From Anthracocystis setariae (lineage: Eukaryota > Basidiomycota > Ustilaginomycetes > Ustilaginales > Ustilaginaceae): a stretch of 64,000 nucleotides of DNA. Each line of letters opens with the position of its first letter. The first letter of the stretch is position 1. The stretch spans positions 620,001 to 684,000 of the forward strand of contig CAKMXJ010000008.1 of NCBI GenBank assembly GCA_928724745.1, in the 5' to 3' direction. The notes beneath the pieces are model-generated. The model ran no database searches, had not been told where the DNA came from, and saw nothing but the letters and a program-made list of their open reading frames with translations. The translations under genes were made by a program, and so were the position numbers. Below, piece after piece: positions 30,267 to 38,581 of this stretch.

Positions 30267-31211
30267 TGTTGGATTCGACTTTACGAATCAGCTTTTCATC
30301 TCGCAATCGGGTACATCACATATCGGCACACAACACTCAGTAATGAGTGTTGCACACGCGTCGGCGGATGTCGAGACACCGGTCTCAATGTTCGCCGGGC
30401 GGATTTAAACATTCTTCCCGTACCCACGCGACACTCAACGGTACTCCCATTGGTTCGTCGACAAGTCTCAACATTCGATACCTAGTGTTGAGACTACTCA
30501 ACGAATCATAGACCTCAGTTGTACATGCACACACCTATCATCCAATAGCGGGATCGCATTAGAAGGACGACGACCCGGCTCACCCCGAACGGAACCCTCT
30601 GCCCAGCATGGAAGAGGAGAGAAGGACGGGCGGACAAAATCCGAACCAATCATGACTGAGGTACGACACTCAGTAGCGGAATAAAGACCCACACGATGAA
30701 GGGAGACACTCAATAACGAGTGTTGGGGACACAGACGGAGGACAGGATAGTCACTGTAGGAAATGCGTGGGATGTATAGCGAAGATAGGGACACCTTCGC
30801 TGTACGAGTTAGAGTCAAGGCATATGTATATAAGACTCGGGACCAGAGCCCGAGAGAGTGAATAGAAATTATCGAATCACTATCTTACTTAGCGACTTAC
30901 AAGATCTGACGACTAGTACCAACATCCGATACTGGATGTTGATCTTCCTCGCTCGAATCCTTCGAAGCTTCTAACCGCTGCGCCCCGTTCAATATCGATA
31001 TTGTCCTAGCACTACTAAATCACAGACATCAAACTCTGTGATAGTTCGAGTACGGACTTAACGACTCACGACACTCTCCCAAGATCGCAACTTAGGAAAT
31101 AAGATATCAGATGTCAAACATCCATTACCGAGTGTTGTAAGTCGTATCTAACATTGGATAAACTAACGCCGCGATAGTTACTTCGCATCGATTGACTTTT
31201 AGAATCTAATA
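30267..31211 (+). repeat. 3' LTR of the copia element
   Basis: A 945-bp copy of 22884-23828 with A at 30636 where the 5' LTR has G. It is followed by the target duplication CTTTT and then the remainder of Harbinger element 1. Confidence 0.95.
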
Positions 31212-31233
31212 CTTTTTGGTGGTAAGACCAGCC

Positions 31234-31247
31234 GCCAAAACCTCACT
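31234..31247 (-). repeat. Right terminal inverted repeat of Harbinger element 1
   Basis: GCCAAAACCTCACT, the inverted counterpart of 19631-19644 with one mismatch. It is followed by the target duplication ACA at 31248-31250. Confidence 0.88.
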
Positions 31248-31321
31248 ACAGAGTCACAGTAGTAGCGGTACATTACAGCACACCGTCCCAACAAGGTAAA
31301 CACGAAAAAACACAACAAAAT

Positions 31322-31333
31322 AGGGAGGTTTCG
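31322..31333 (+). repeat. Left terminal inverted repeat of Harbinger element 2
   Basis: AGGGAGGTTTCG, preceded by AAT. It shares AGNGAGGTTTYG with the ends of element 1. Confidence 0.9.
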
Positions 31334-31694
31334 GTCGAGAATAAATGTTGTCTGACCACGATGCTGGTGGTGATCGAGGTCAGACGAGGATGGTGGTGGT
31401 TCGGAGGAAAGATCAAAGCGTCCAACCGCGACCGCTTTACGGACAAGCTTTGAAAATTTTTTTAGACTTCACGTGACGTGCCGATCACAGTAATACATCG
31501 GCTTCGAGATCATCGGGACTGTGAAAACCTCAATATATGTCAGATCGCTCTCCAAATGCCGGTGTTAGTGGTCTGCTCGCGATCATGCAAGGCACGCTTG
31601 TCGCCATCAGATAGCCTTTTGTTTGCTTCCCGACGTCGACTTCATTTACCCCACGTTCTCCGGCCCGACTTTACCGGCACGACCTCCTCCAGCG

Positions 31695-33122
31695 ATGAAT
31701 CCAAGCTCACAAGACCCCTTCTATGGCAGCCTGCTCGATCCAGAGCTCCGCGACAGCTTGACAAGGATGAGCAGCCGTCCAGACTTTGCCGCCGAAGTTC
31801 GCGCTGCGCTCGAAAGCCGTCGCTCCAATGCCACACCGCTTCATTCCGACGACGACAGCATGCCTGCCTCCTCGCTTGGCTTCTCCATTGCCTCAACGCC
31901 TGTACAATCCACCTTCACGCCTGTACGTAGTTCACTAGCATCACAAGCATCGCAAGCATCAATGCAAGATACATTTGCTAGTACTACAGGTTCGATTCCA
32001 AGCAAGGCTGTGATTGAGCAGGCTCTACGCGATCAGACTGGACAGCTTGAAGGCTCGCAGCCTCGCTGGACGACTGAGACCTCCAGGATGTGTATCAAGG
32101 CAGTGGTACCGCACAATCCCAACCTGGCACGAACAAACCAGGAGCGCCGGATGATGTGGGATACTATTGCGTACGAGTTCAACGTGGCATGCTATCTACG
32201 CAAGCTGCCCGTACGCCCTGTACGCTCGCTCAAGAGGCGCATGCAAGAGCTTGTGAAGACACGCAAGGCCGAGCTAGCCCTTCTTGAGCATGCCTCAGGT
32301 ATCACAGAAGACACAGACGAGTATCAAGCAATGCTAGATGAGTACATTCACTCTATGCCTCTACCGTCTGAGTCTGGGTCGCGCCGAGGAGGTGGTGCAC
32401 AACAAGCACGAGAAGATCGTGATGAGATGGCCCTGGAACTTGCGGGCATCCAGGCTACGCCGTCTGTGACTCGTCGCACGCTGTCAGTTGCTCCTTCGAC
32501 AGCGTCAGAGGCTCTTGAGGATGAGACGCCGTCGGGACCAGCTGGACGGGCTATGGATACGCTCCGAGATCGTCGACGCCGCTCAATGTCAGTCTCTCAG
32601 GGTGGAACAGATGATGATGACGGCCTCTCCACCTACCAGCCTCGCAAGCGGTCTCGACTCACACAGGCAGACGTCCTAGGCGAACTTGTAAGTACTACAG
32701 TCAGCTATCGTGAGTGGGACAAGCGGTTTAAGGAGAAGCAGCTGGAGCTCCTGACGTCGCAGAACAAGGCTGCACTGGAGCATTCAAAGGAGAAGCTCAA
32801 ACATGATCAGGAGGGGGTGGCAAGGGTGGAACGGGAGCTGCAGGACCTCAAGGATATGATGCGCACGATGATGAGCATGATGCAAGGGCAGCGAGGAGCG
32901 ACTTCGTCGTTGCGGGGGACTGCCTCCATACCAACTACGCTCGCCACCATCAGCCAGGAAGCCTCACCTCACTCTCATCGGACTCGCAGCGCTTCAGTGG
33001 CATCGGAGACCTTCAGCACCATCTCAACACCATCCAGACGGAGTCGAAAGAGGACTACCAACCCAGGCAAGTTACCAAGAACATTCTCTCAGAGCCGGGG
33101 TGGAACACAAGAACCGGAATAA
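31695..33122 (+). CDS. Harbinger-associated Myb/SANT-like DNA-binding protein (element 2)
   Basis: A 475-aa protein. The open frame begins earlier at a TTG, but the first ATG is at 31695 (MNPSSQDPFYGSLLDPELRD), which aligns with the start of the element 1 protein. The trihelix SANT-like domain lies at about 120-195 (PRWTTETSRMCIKAVVPHNP, ERRMMWDTIAYEFN, RSLKRRMQELVKTRK). A basic QPRKRSR patch and a long coiled coil (about 335-420) follow. The homolog in element 1 has the same order of domains but has diverged, so the two elements represent separate lineages of one group. Confidence 0.88.
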   Translation: MNPSSQDPFYGSLLDPELRDSLTRMSSRPDFAAEVRAALESRRSNATPLHSDDDSMPASSLGFSIASTPVQSTFTPVRSSLASQASQASMQDTFASTTGSIPSKAVIEQALRDQTGQLEGSQPRWTTETSRMCIKAVVPHNPNLARTNQERRMMWDTIAYEFNVACYLRKLPVRPVRSLKRRMQELVKTRKAELALLEHASGITEDTDEYQAMLDEYIHSMPLPSESGSRRGGGAQQAREDRDEMALELAGIQATPSVTRRTLSVAPSTASEALEDETPSGPAGRAMDTLRDRRRRSMSVSQGGTDDDDGLSTYQPRKRSRLTQADVLGELVSTTVSYREWDKRFKEKQLELLTSQNKAALEHSKEKLKHDQEGVARVERELQDLKDMMRTMMSMMQGQRGATSSLRGTASIPTTLATISQEASPHSHRTRSASVASETFSTISTPSRRSRKRTTNPGKLPRTFSQSRGGTQEPE

Positions 33123-33251
33123 CACGTTGCTGAACCACGCGCACATGTCCTCAACCTCATGTATCTACCTCCTCACAGACATGTGCGCATGTGTTGAGGA
33201 GAACGAAAGCTATCATTCATCGAGCGCTTAGTATGTACATATAGTGAAGAA

Positions 33252-34586
33252 TCAAAGCTCGTCTTCCACCATTGCCTCCTCCGCTTGTTCTACTCCGAGT
33301 CGCATATCTTCCTCTTGCTCGCCAGGCTCCTCGTCTCTGGCTGGGTCTGGCAGCGGGTGTTGGAATGCTACATGAGGTCGAGCGAAGTATTCGTCGAGTG
33401 ACGGTGGCCTGCAGCCCATCTTGATGCTGATCTGGTTCCAATTGAGACACGTTTTGGCGTTGAACAGGATGATGCCGACAAGCCAGTCCTTTGCGATCGG
33501 TGTGAGGCCTGTCTTCTGCTGCCGCTTGACATCAAACCTTGGCCACTGACCTGGGATCATGCCGATGGCCCACTCAACGTGGACCCTGAACTTGTTCATG
33601 GTGTAGTTAAACAGCGCCTGATAGTCCGCTACGAGGTTGCCTCGGATCTTCGTGAGAATTGCCGCTGAGACACCATATGCCTGGTCGCCGTACAGATACA
33701 TCTGTTTGCCGTCCTCGTTCCTGGCCTTCTCCACAGCCCATGCTGCCATCTTCTGCTTGATTGGGATATTGTTATCATGTAAGGGACCATACTGAGGCGA
33801 CGAGCAGAAGATCAGACCGTCTGGAACTGAGATGAATTGATACTTTAAACCATGGAACCGCTTGTGACCGCTATATACAAGATGTTGCTCGAGCTCCGGT
33901 CTTGCTATAGGTCGAACAGTCCCATCGATGGCGCCCCATATGCGAGGTACGCCGAACTTTCTATGCACCGAAGCAGCATAGTGTTCCAGAGCTCGCGGGT
34001 TGGTGAGGCGATGCTGCGAGCTCTGTATGTTGAGGAGGTGGCCCCATTGTCTGTAGATCAGCTCCACCATATGCCTGACTGTGCGGCTAATACGAGGATG
34101 AGACCATCCATACTGCCCCTCGAGCGAGCGAAGCGTCCGGCCACGGAGATACGCACACAGCATGAAGAAAGCTACCTTCAATTCAACACAGTCTCGAGCA
34201 TGAGTCTGAATCACGGCGGGAAGCTTTAATGCAGTGTGTATTGCCATGAACTGAGCGACTGTAAAGCCTGTGTCTGCATAGAAGTGGGTATCTCGATGCT
34301 GACTGATGATGCTGTCGATGCTGCGCTGCGGCAGAGGCTCTGCTGCAAGTCGATGCGAGGCGGCAATGAACAATGCAGCCTCGAATATGATGTCGTCGGC
34401 ATCGGATTCTAGCGTTTCGAGCTGCATGAGCGCCTGCATGATCGCGTCGAGACCTCCTTTCGGACACGGAGTGCGGGGAAATTGGGATGGAAAGAAGGTT
34501 ACGGAGGAGAGGCCGACGGCAGATATGGTGGTAGTGCTCGATCGACACGGCCAGGAACAACAAGAGATAGTCAACGAGGACGGCAT
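33252..34586 (-). CDS. PIF/Harbinger DDE transposase (element 2)
   Basis: A 444-aa protein with ATG at 34586. The catalytic Asp, Asp and Glu lie in WGAIDGT, YLYGDQAYG and VEWAIGM. The region LRGRTLRSLEGQYGWSHPRISR is nearly identical to the transposase of element 1, and the C-terminal PGQW and DVKRQQKTGL blocks are shared. The first 50 residues (Ser/Cys-rich) are less certain and could include untranslated or intronic sequence, because similarity to element 1 becomes continuous only from about DAIMQALMQ. The frame is intact and converges with the SANT gene (129 bp between their stops). Confidence 0.9.
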   Translation of the reverse strand: MPSSLTISCCSWPCRSSTTTISAVGLSSVTFFPSQFPRTPCPKGGLDAIMQALMQLETLESDADDIIFEAALFIAASHRLAAEPLPQRSIDSIISQHRDTHFYADTGFTVAQFMAIHTALKLPAVIQTHARDCVELKVAFFMLCAYLRGRTLRSLEGQYGWSHPRISRTVRHMVELIYRQWGHLLNIQSSQHRLTNPRALEHYAASVHRKFGVPRIWGAIDGTVRPIARPELEQHLVYSGHKRFHGLKYQFISVPDGLIFCSSPQYGPLHDNNIPIKQKMAAWAVEKARNEDGKQMYLYGDQAYGVSAAILTKIRGNLVADYQALFNYTMNKFRVHVEWAIGMIPGQWPRFDVKRQQKTGLTPIAKDWLVGIILFNAKTCLNWNQISIKMGCRPPSLDEYFARPHVAFQHPLPDPARDEEPGEQEEDMRLGVEQAEEAMVEDEL

Positions 34587-34720
34587 TTGCTCAACATCAA
34601 CCCAAACACCGATGCATACTAATAGAATCGCCTCATTTCATGTTACATTGCAGTGAAACTACATACAAGAGGAGCTCGAAACCGACACACGTGATGTGCT
34701 TGTCTGACCCCAAGCGCTCT

Positions 34721-34765
34721 GTCCGACCAACCACATAGCTGGGGAAGCTATGTGGTTGGTCGGAC
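34721..34765. repeat. Perfect 20-bp inverted repeat (hairpin) in Harbinger element 2
   Basis: Arms at 34721-34740 and 34746-34765 are exact reverse complements around a 5-base GGGGA loop. Each arm contains GTCCGACCAACC, a variant of the GTCTGACCAC subterminal repeat. The hairpin lies about 100 bp inside the right end of the element. Confidence 0.93.
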
Positions 34766-34855
34766 GGTGCTTTATGGTCAGACACCACCGTCTGACCGTA
34801 AACAACGCCGTCGCGAGACTGTTTTGTGGTCAGACGCGCGCTTTTCCGTACAAGC

Positions 34856-34867
34856 GAAACCTCCCTA
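34856..34867 (-). repeat. Right terminal inverted repeat of Harbinger element 2
   Basis: CGAAACCTCCCT, the exact inverse of 31322-31333, followed by the target duplication AAT. Confidence 0.9.
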
Positions 34868-35038
34868 ATACGCTGCTACCGTTTCGATGCAGTTTGAGTA
34901 TCTTGGACGAAATGAGCGTCAGAATCTTGCACATACTACGCTCGAGTCCATGCTCGCAGCCATTCCAAATCAAATGCAAGAGACACTCACTATACTTGTA
35001 TGATGCTATGCAATTCAAGTATAGGCAAACAGCCTACT

Positions 35039-38000
35039 CTAGTTTTCGTCTTCCCAGCTCTCCGGGACGCGCTCATCGTTCGCCGCCGCTTCTTGCACTA
35101 CAACAGCTGCTCCCGCCGATGCATTCGAGACCGGTCGTGGAGCGTTAGGGTTCGGAATGATTCCAGCAACAGCAGCCGTCGTCCTCGGCACATTCGACTG
35201 TGCAGCGACCATGGTTGGCTGACCCCACACCGGCTCAGCTGCCAGAGCCGGAGAGCTCCTACCAGAACCAGACGCAACTGCCGCCCAGCCACGATCCCCC
35301 ACCAACCCCTTTGCGGCTGCACCACTCGATGCATTTGTACCTGCAGCTCCTCCACCTCTCTTCGTCGCCGACAATCCCCAAGCTAATCCTGCGCTGCGAG
35401 CACCCGTGACAATGGGTTCATCCTCGCGTCGTACAATGTTTTTGCTCGCATCCACGCTGCAAAGAATCACATCGCGTGCAAAGTGTTCCCTGCGAACGAG
35501 CGCTTTGAGTTCGGTTTTCATCATGATCAGACGTGTGGGCGAATCAGTCGATGTGATGACCACATCCTCATCGCCCTTCCATGTGATGGCAAAGTTGATC
35601 GTCCTCAATATCGGCTGCAAAAGCAACCGTAACGAGTTCTGGTCTTGCCCAAACACTCCGGGCAGGTAGATGGCGTTGAGCGGCTTCGATGCCTCGGCGC
35701 TCGGTCGCTGCAACTGCGCTAAACCTATCGACTTGCCCGCCACATTTTGACCCGCAGGCTGCTGCTGTTGTTGATGAGACATCAAAGTTGCTCTCGCCGC
35801 TGCAAACGCTTCCGTCAGAAGCGGCTTTGGAATCCTACTATCCTGCTTCCTACGAATGCTGACACTGCGGCGCGGCTCCGAGTCCACACTCTCACTCGCC
35901 AGCTTGTACACCGCTGCCAATTCATGTGTAAACTTGCGTTGCAACTTGTTCGCTGGTGCCAAGATCGTCCCCGCCCTCGGCGAGCGGATGAAGTCGTTGA
36001 GCGTCGCCTCCAGTTCTTCGCAGAACTTGCGGTTGCCAGGAATTGCATAATACGCCAGCGTATCGTACTCGTAGGAAGCCGGAGCGGCTTTCTCGGCGGG
36101 GTTGAGACCCAGAGCTTCGGCGAGCTTGGCATTGCGTTGTGCGATCATGCAAGAGTCGTTGCATTTCAGCGACTTTTCCTTGTTGGGAGCATGGATGGAA
36201 ACGCCGCAATGCGTGCGCGACTGCAAATTCCCGCAAGCGCACTGCAGTGTGATGACGGCTTCGCAAGGCTCGGTCTCAGGGCACGAAGAGGGTGCATGAC
36301 ACCTTTGCTGACATGCATGCTGACACAGGCGTCGCGGCTTGCCGCAAGTCTGGACACAAGGTGCGCATTCCTGTCCAGCGATGTGGCAGATCCCTTGGCA
36401 ACGGTGGAAGCCACAATTGAGCAGGGCATCGCAAGGCTGGCCGCAGGATACGCGTGATCGACTGCATGGGACGTTCTTTACGATATGCTTCTGACAGTGG
36501 CACACCTTCTCGGTGAGATAGACGCAAGGAGGACATGGTTCGTCTTCGTGACAGTCGTGAGGCATCTTGGGATGCCCACAGGCGGGCGGAGGCCGGACAC
36601 AGGGGAAGTTGCAGCGGATCTGAGTGCCACAAGGCACCGGAGGCTCGAGCACGGTGCGACCACAGTGACAGATGAGCTCTTCGAAGCTGGCTTGCAAGCA
36701 AGGAGGACAGGCACCGCGATGGCAAGTCATAGGGCAATCGTGCTGACCACATGCAAGTGGTTTGGAGCACGGAATTGAGCATTCGTGCAATCCGGCCGGA
36801 TCCATCGCTTGCAACTCCATTAATGTGGGTCGCTTCTTGGACTTGCTCTTGGCTTGGAAATAAAGCGGGCAGCACTGCCGATTGCATTGGTGCTTGCCGC
36901 AGTGACGAAGCGATTGGCATACGGTTGCGCAGAGCACTTCCTGCTGCCCCTCGAGCTCCTCTTGTTGGCGCTGATAGCAAGATCGGCTTTGTTTGGTTTC
37001 GCCACATCGGCAAGGCGTCGACACGGGCACCTGGCATGGAGGACAAGCGCCGAGATGACAGACAGACGGGCACGGATGGCCACAAATGGACATTTTTGAG
37101 CAGATGTTGTTGCAGGTCGGGATCGGGTCTTGACAGGAAGTGCGCGATGTGATTGGATTCGCTCCGCAGGGGCAAGTCTTGACGAGTTGAGGAGACGAAG
37201 GGCATGTGGGACGCTGTGCATCCCTGGCATGACAAGGCTGCGTGCACGAATGTACGCCACAGTCGAACTTACGTTGACACTTTTCCTCGCACGCGAAGCG
37301 CCCCTGGAAGTCCGAGCCGGTGTCATCATCGAAACTGCGTTCGATCTTGCCGTCACCACAGCGCATGGTTTTAGTATGCTTGCCACAATAGCAACGGGCT
37401 TGCACTTGGTGAGAACAAGGCTGGCAGTTGCCGGGATGGCAGGTGTCCTGGCAGAAGTGAACGCCACAATCCAGCTTCTTGCCGCAAGCGTCTCCACAGG
37501 ATGTGCCGCGCTGATTGAGAGCTGACATGCGAGCCTCCTTGGCTGACGTCTGAGAGCATCTCATCGGGATGGTCTTGGCGCCACAGAAGCACTGTTGTGA
37601 GACGGTGACAGCACAAGGTGGACAGGGGCCGGGATGGCAGGAATCGGCACATCCATGAGAGCACTTGCCTCGACTGCAACGCTGACCGCATCCGTGTGGA
37701 TTGGCGCCTCTTCCTCCAGGAGGGTCTTGGACTCGACCACACCAGCACCAATAGATCTTGGGCACGTCCTCTCTCGCATATTGACATCCAGGACATCGCC
37801 ATGTGCCGCGACGGTTACGGATCTCGGGATCCTCTTGCATGGCATTGTGTTCTTCGGCTTTCTTGACACTGCTCTCGGCCCACTTTTTGACGCATGGCAG
37901 GTGGAGAACTGTATAGCATTGTGAACAGGACCAGGTAGCTTGACGTGTAGTGACGGTGCTGTAGCAGATAACGCAGTCGTACTCGCCTGATGAAAGCTCT

Positions 38001-38581
38001 GCCATGAGGCGCGAGCGCAGGTCAGCGTACTCGACGGGCTCAACGACAGCAGGCAACTTGACTGCCGGCTTCTTCTGTCTGCGCTCCTGGGGTGGTTTGG
38101 AGGCATTGGTGGAGCCGCCGTGCTGAGAAGTTGAGGCACCGCCAGTGAGCTTGCCGCCAAACTGTTGTCGACGAGACGCTACTTTGGATGGTGGCGCACT
38201 GAAATCTTGACTTTCTGTATTGGTCGATTCGGACTCTGTGGCATTTGTATTGTTGGGCTTGCCGTTGCCCTTTCTACGGTTTCGTTTGGCCGGTGCCCTT
38301 TCTGCTCCGTCTGGTCCATTCAGTTGTCTAGAGGACGAAGCGTCAGTTGACTTGGCTGGTTTGTCTCCTGCCGGAGCATCGGAGCTTGCCCCTGCATGGT
38401 CTGGCTTCTTGCCCCGCCCGCGATTTCGACGGCTGCGGCCGCGAGCGGTTTGGGCCTGCGGATGCCCATCGCCACTTTGTGGTGGCGTGTTACGCGCGCT
38501 CGAGGAAGCCTGTGAGTTGATGTGCAGATTGTTGATTGCTGGCAGACTGGGCGTAGATGCTGCGGCAGCCGCCTCCGACAT
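35039..38581 (-). CDS. NF-X1-type zinc-finger protein (FAP1/NFX1 family) with R3H domain
   Basis: A 1180-aa protein. The first ATG is at 38581 (MSEAAAAASTPSL); the frame upstream starts only at a TTG. A basic, disordered N-terminus (about 1-190) precedes a RING/PHD-like finger (CVICYSTVTTRQATWSCSQC to WRCPGC, about 205-275). A long run of NF-X1 cysteine fingers follows, with repeated CG-x-H-x-C and CH-x-G-x-C-P-P-C signatures (about 290-840). An R3H domain comes next (about 885-950, FIRSPRAGTILAPANKLQRK). This is the architecture of NFX1 and yeast Fap1, the latter an FKBP12-binding protein; NFX1 is a DNA-binding regulator with E3 potential. The 3' end lies 168 bp from Harbinger element 2. Family call strong; cellular role here not shown. 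Confidence 0.92.
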   Translation of the reverse strand: MSEAAAAASTPSLPAINNLHINSQASSSARNTPPQSGDGHPQAQTARGRSRRNRGRGKKPDHAGASSDAPAGDKPAKSTDASSSRQLNGPDGAERAPAKRNRRKGNGKPNNTNATESESTNTESQDFSAPPSKVASRRQQFGGKLTGGASTSQHGGSTNASKPPQERRQKKPAVKLPAVVEPVEYADLRSRLMAELSSGEYDCVICYSTVTTRQATWSCSQCYTVLHLPCVKKWAESSVKKAEEHNAMQEDPEIRNRRGTWRCPGCQYAREDVPKIYWCWCGRVQDPPGGRGANPHGCGQRCSRGKCSHGCADSCHPGPCPPCAVTVSQQCFCGAKTIPMRCSQTSAKEARMSALNQRGTSCGDACGKKLDCGVHFCQDTCHPGNCQPCSHQVQARCYCGKHTKTMRCGDGKIERSFDDDTGSDFQGRFACEEKCQRKFDCGVHSCTQPCHARDAQRPTCPSSPQLVKTCPCGANPITSRTSCQDPIPTCNNICSKMSICGHPCPSVCHLGACPPCQVPVSTPCRCGETKQSRSCYQRQQEELEGQQEVLCATVCQSLRHCGKHQCNRQCCPLYFQAKSKSKKRPTLMELQAMDPAGLHECSIPCSKPLACGQHDCPMTCHRGACPPCLQASFEELICHCGRTVLEPPVPCGTQIRCNFPCVRPPPACGHPKMPHDCHEDEPCPPCVYLTEKVCHCQKHIVKNVPCSRSRVSCGQPCDALLNCGFHRCQGICHIAGQECAPCVQTCGKPRRLCQHACQQRCHAPSSCPETEPCEAVITLQCACGNLQSRTHCGVSIHAPNKEKSLKCNDSCMIAQRNAKLAEALGLNPAEKAAPASYEYDTLAYYAIPGNRKFCEELEATLNDFIRSPRAGTILAPANKLQRKFTHELAAVYKLASESVDSEPRRSVSIRRKQDSRIPKPLLTEAFAAARATLMSHQQQQQPAGQNVAGKSIGLAQLQRPSAEASKPLNAIYLPGVFGQDQNSLRLLLQPILRTINFAITWKGDEDVVITSTDSPTRLIMMKTELKALVRREHFARDVILCSVDASKNIVRREDEPIVTGARSAGLAWGLSATKRGGGAAGTNASSGAAAKGLVGDRGWAAVASGSGRSSPALAAEPVWGQPTMVAAQSNVPRTTAAVAGIIPNPNAPRPVSNASAGAAVVVQEAAANDERVPESWEDEN

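Larger units (their letters stand above)
22948..31137. repeat. Family of ~22-bp imperfect palindromes dispersed through the copia element
   Basis: The consensus is CAACAYTC-N6-GARTGTTG, usually with AGTA near the centre. Good copies start at 22948, 23086, 23321, 23537 and 23733 in the 5' LTR, and at the same offsets in the 3' LTR (30331, 30469, 30704, 30920 and 31116). Internal copies start at 23953, 25594, 26368, 26578, 27193, 27718, 28236 and 28414. Weaker copies lie near 24920, 24959 and 26347. I see no comparable copies elsewhere in the window. Confidence 0.85.
22884..31211 (+). mobile_element. Complete Ty1/copia LTR retrotransposon, recently inserted
   Basis: An 8328-bp element flanked by CTTTT at 22879-22883 and 31212-31216. 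Two 945-bp LTRs (22884-23828 and 30267-31211) start TGTTGGATT and end AATCTAATA. I see one difference between them (G at 23253, A at 30636). Inside, in order: a primer-binding site (23829-23840), an intact gag-pol frame, a roughly 2-kb accessory region, and a polypurine tract. The domain order protease-integrase-reverse transcriptase-RNase H places it in Ty1/copia. LTR identity, intact frames and the perfect duplication point to a young and possibly active copy. Confidence 0.95.
19631..31247. mobile_element. PIF/Harbinger DNA transposon 1, interrupted by a copia element
   Basis: Both ends are visible. The left end is AGAGAGGTTTTGGC at 19631-19644. The right end is its inverted copy with one mismatch, GCCAAAACCTCACT, at 31234-31247. 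The direct repeat ACA flanks it at 19628-19630 and 31248-31250, giving the 3-bp duplication usual for this superfamily. Without the LTR element and its 5-bp duplication the transposon is about 3.3 kb. It encodes a Myb/SANT-like protein (+) and a DDE transposase (-) that converge, the standard two-gene plan. Subterminal copies of GGTGGTRAGAC occur in both orientations (19656, 22822, 22869 and 31218). Confidence 0.9.
31322..34867. mobile_element. PIF/Harbinger DNA transposon 2, complete
   Basis: A 3546-bp element bounded by a perfect 12-bp inverted repeat, AGGGAGGTTTCG at 31322-31333 and its complement at 34856-34867, and flanked by AAT at 31319-31321 and 34868-34870. It has the same convergent SANT-like and transposase genes as element 1. 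Subterminal copies of GTGGTCAGAC or its core GGTCAGAC occur in both orientations (31350, 31378, 34702, 34776, 34790 and 34826). Both genes are open, so the copy may be functional. Confidence 0.92.

Noticed and set aside
22948..31137. CRISPR-like interpretation of the repeated palindromes
   Set aside because: Spacing is irregular, copies lie within coding sequence and LTRs of a eukaryotic retrotransposon, and the copies are not separated by uniform spacers.
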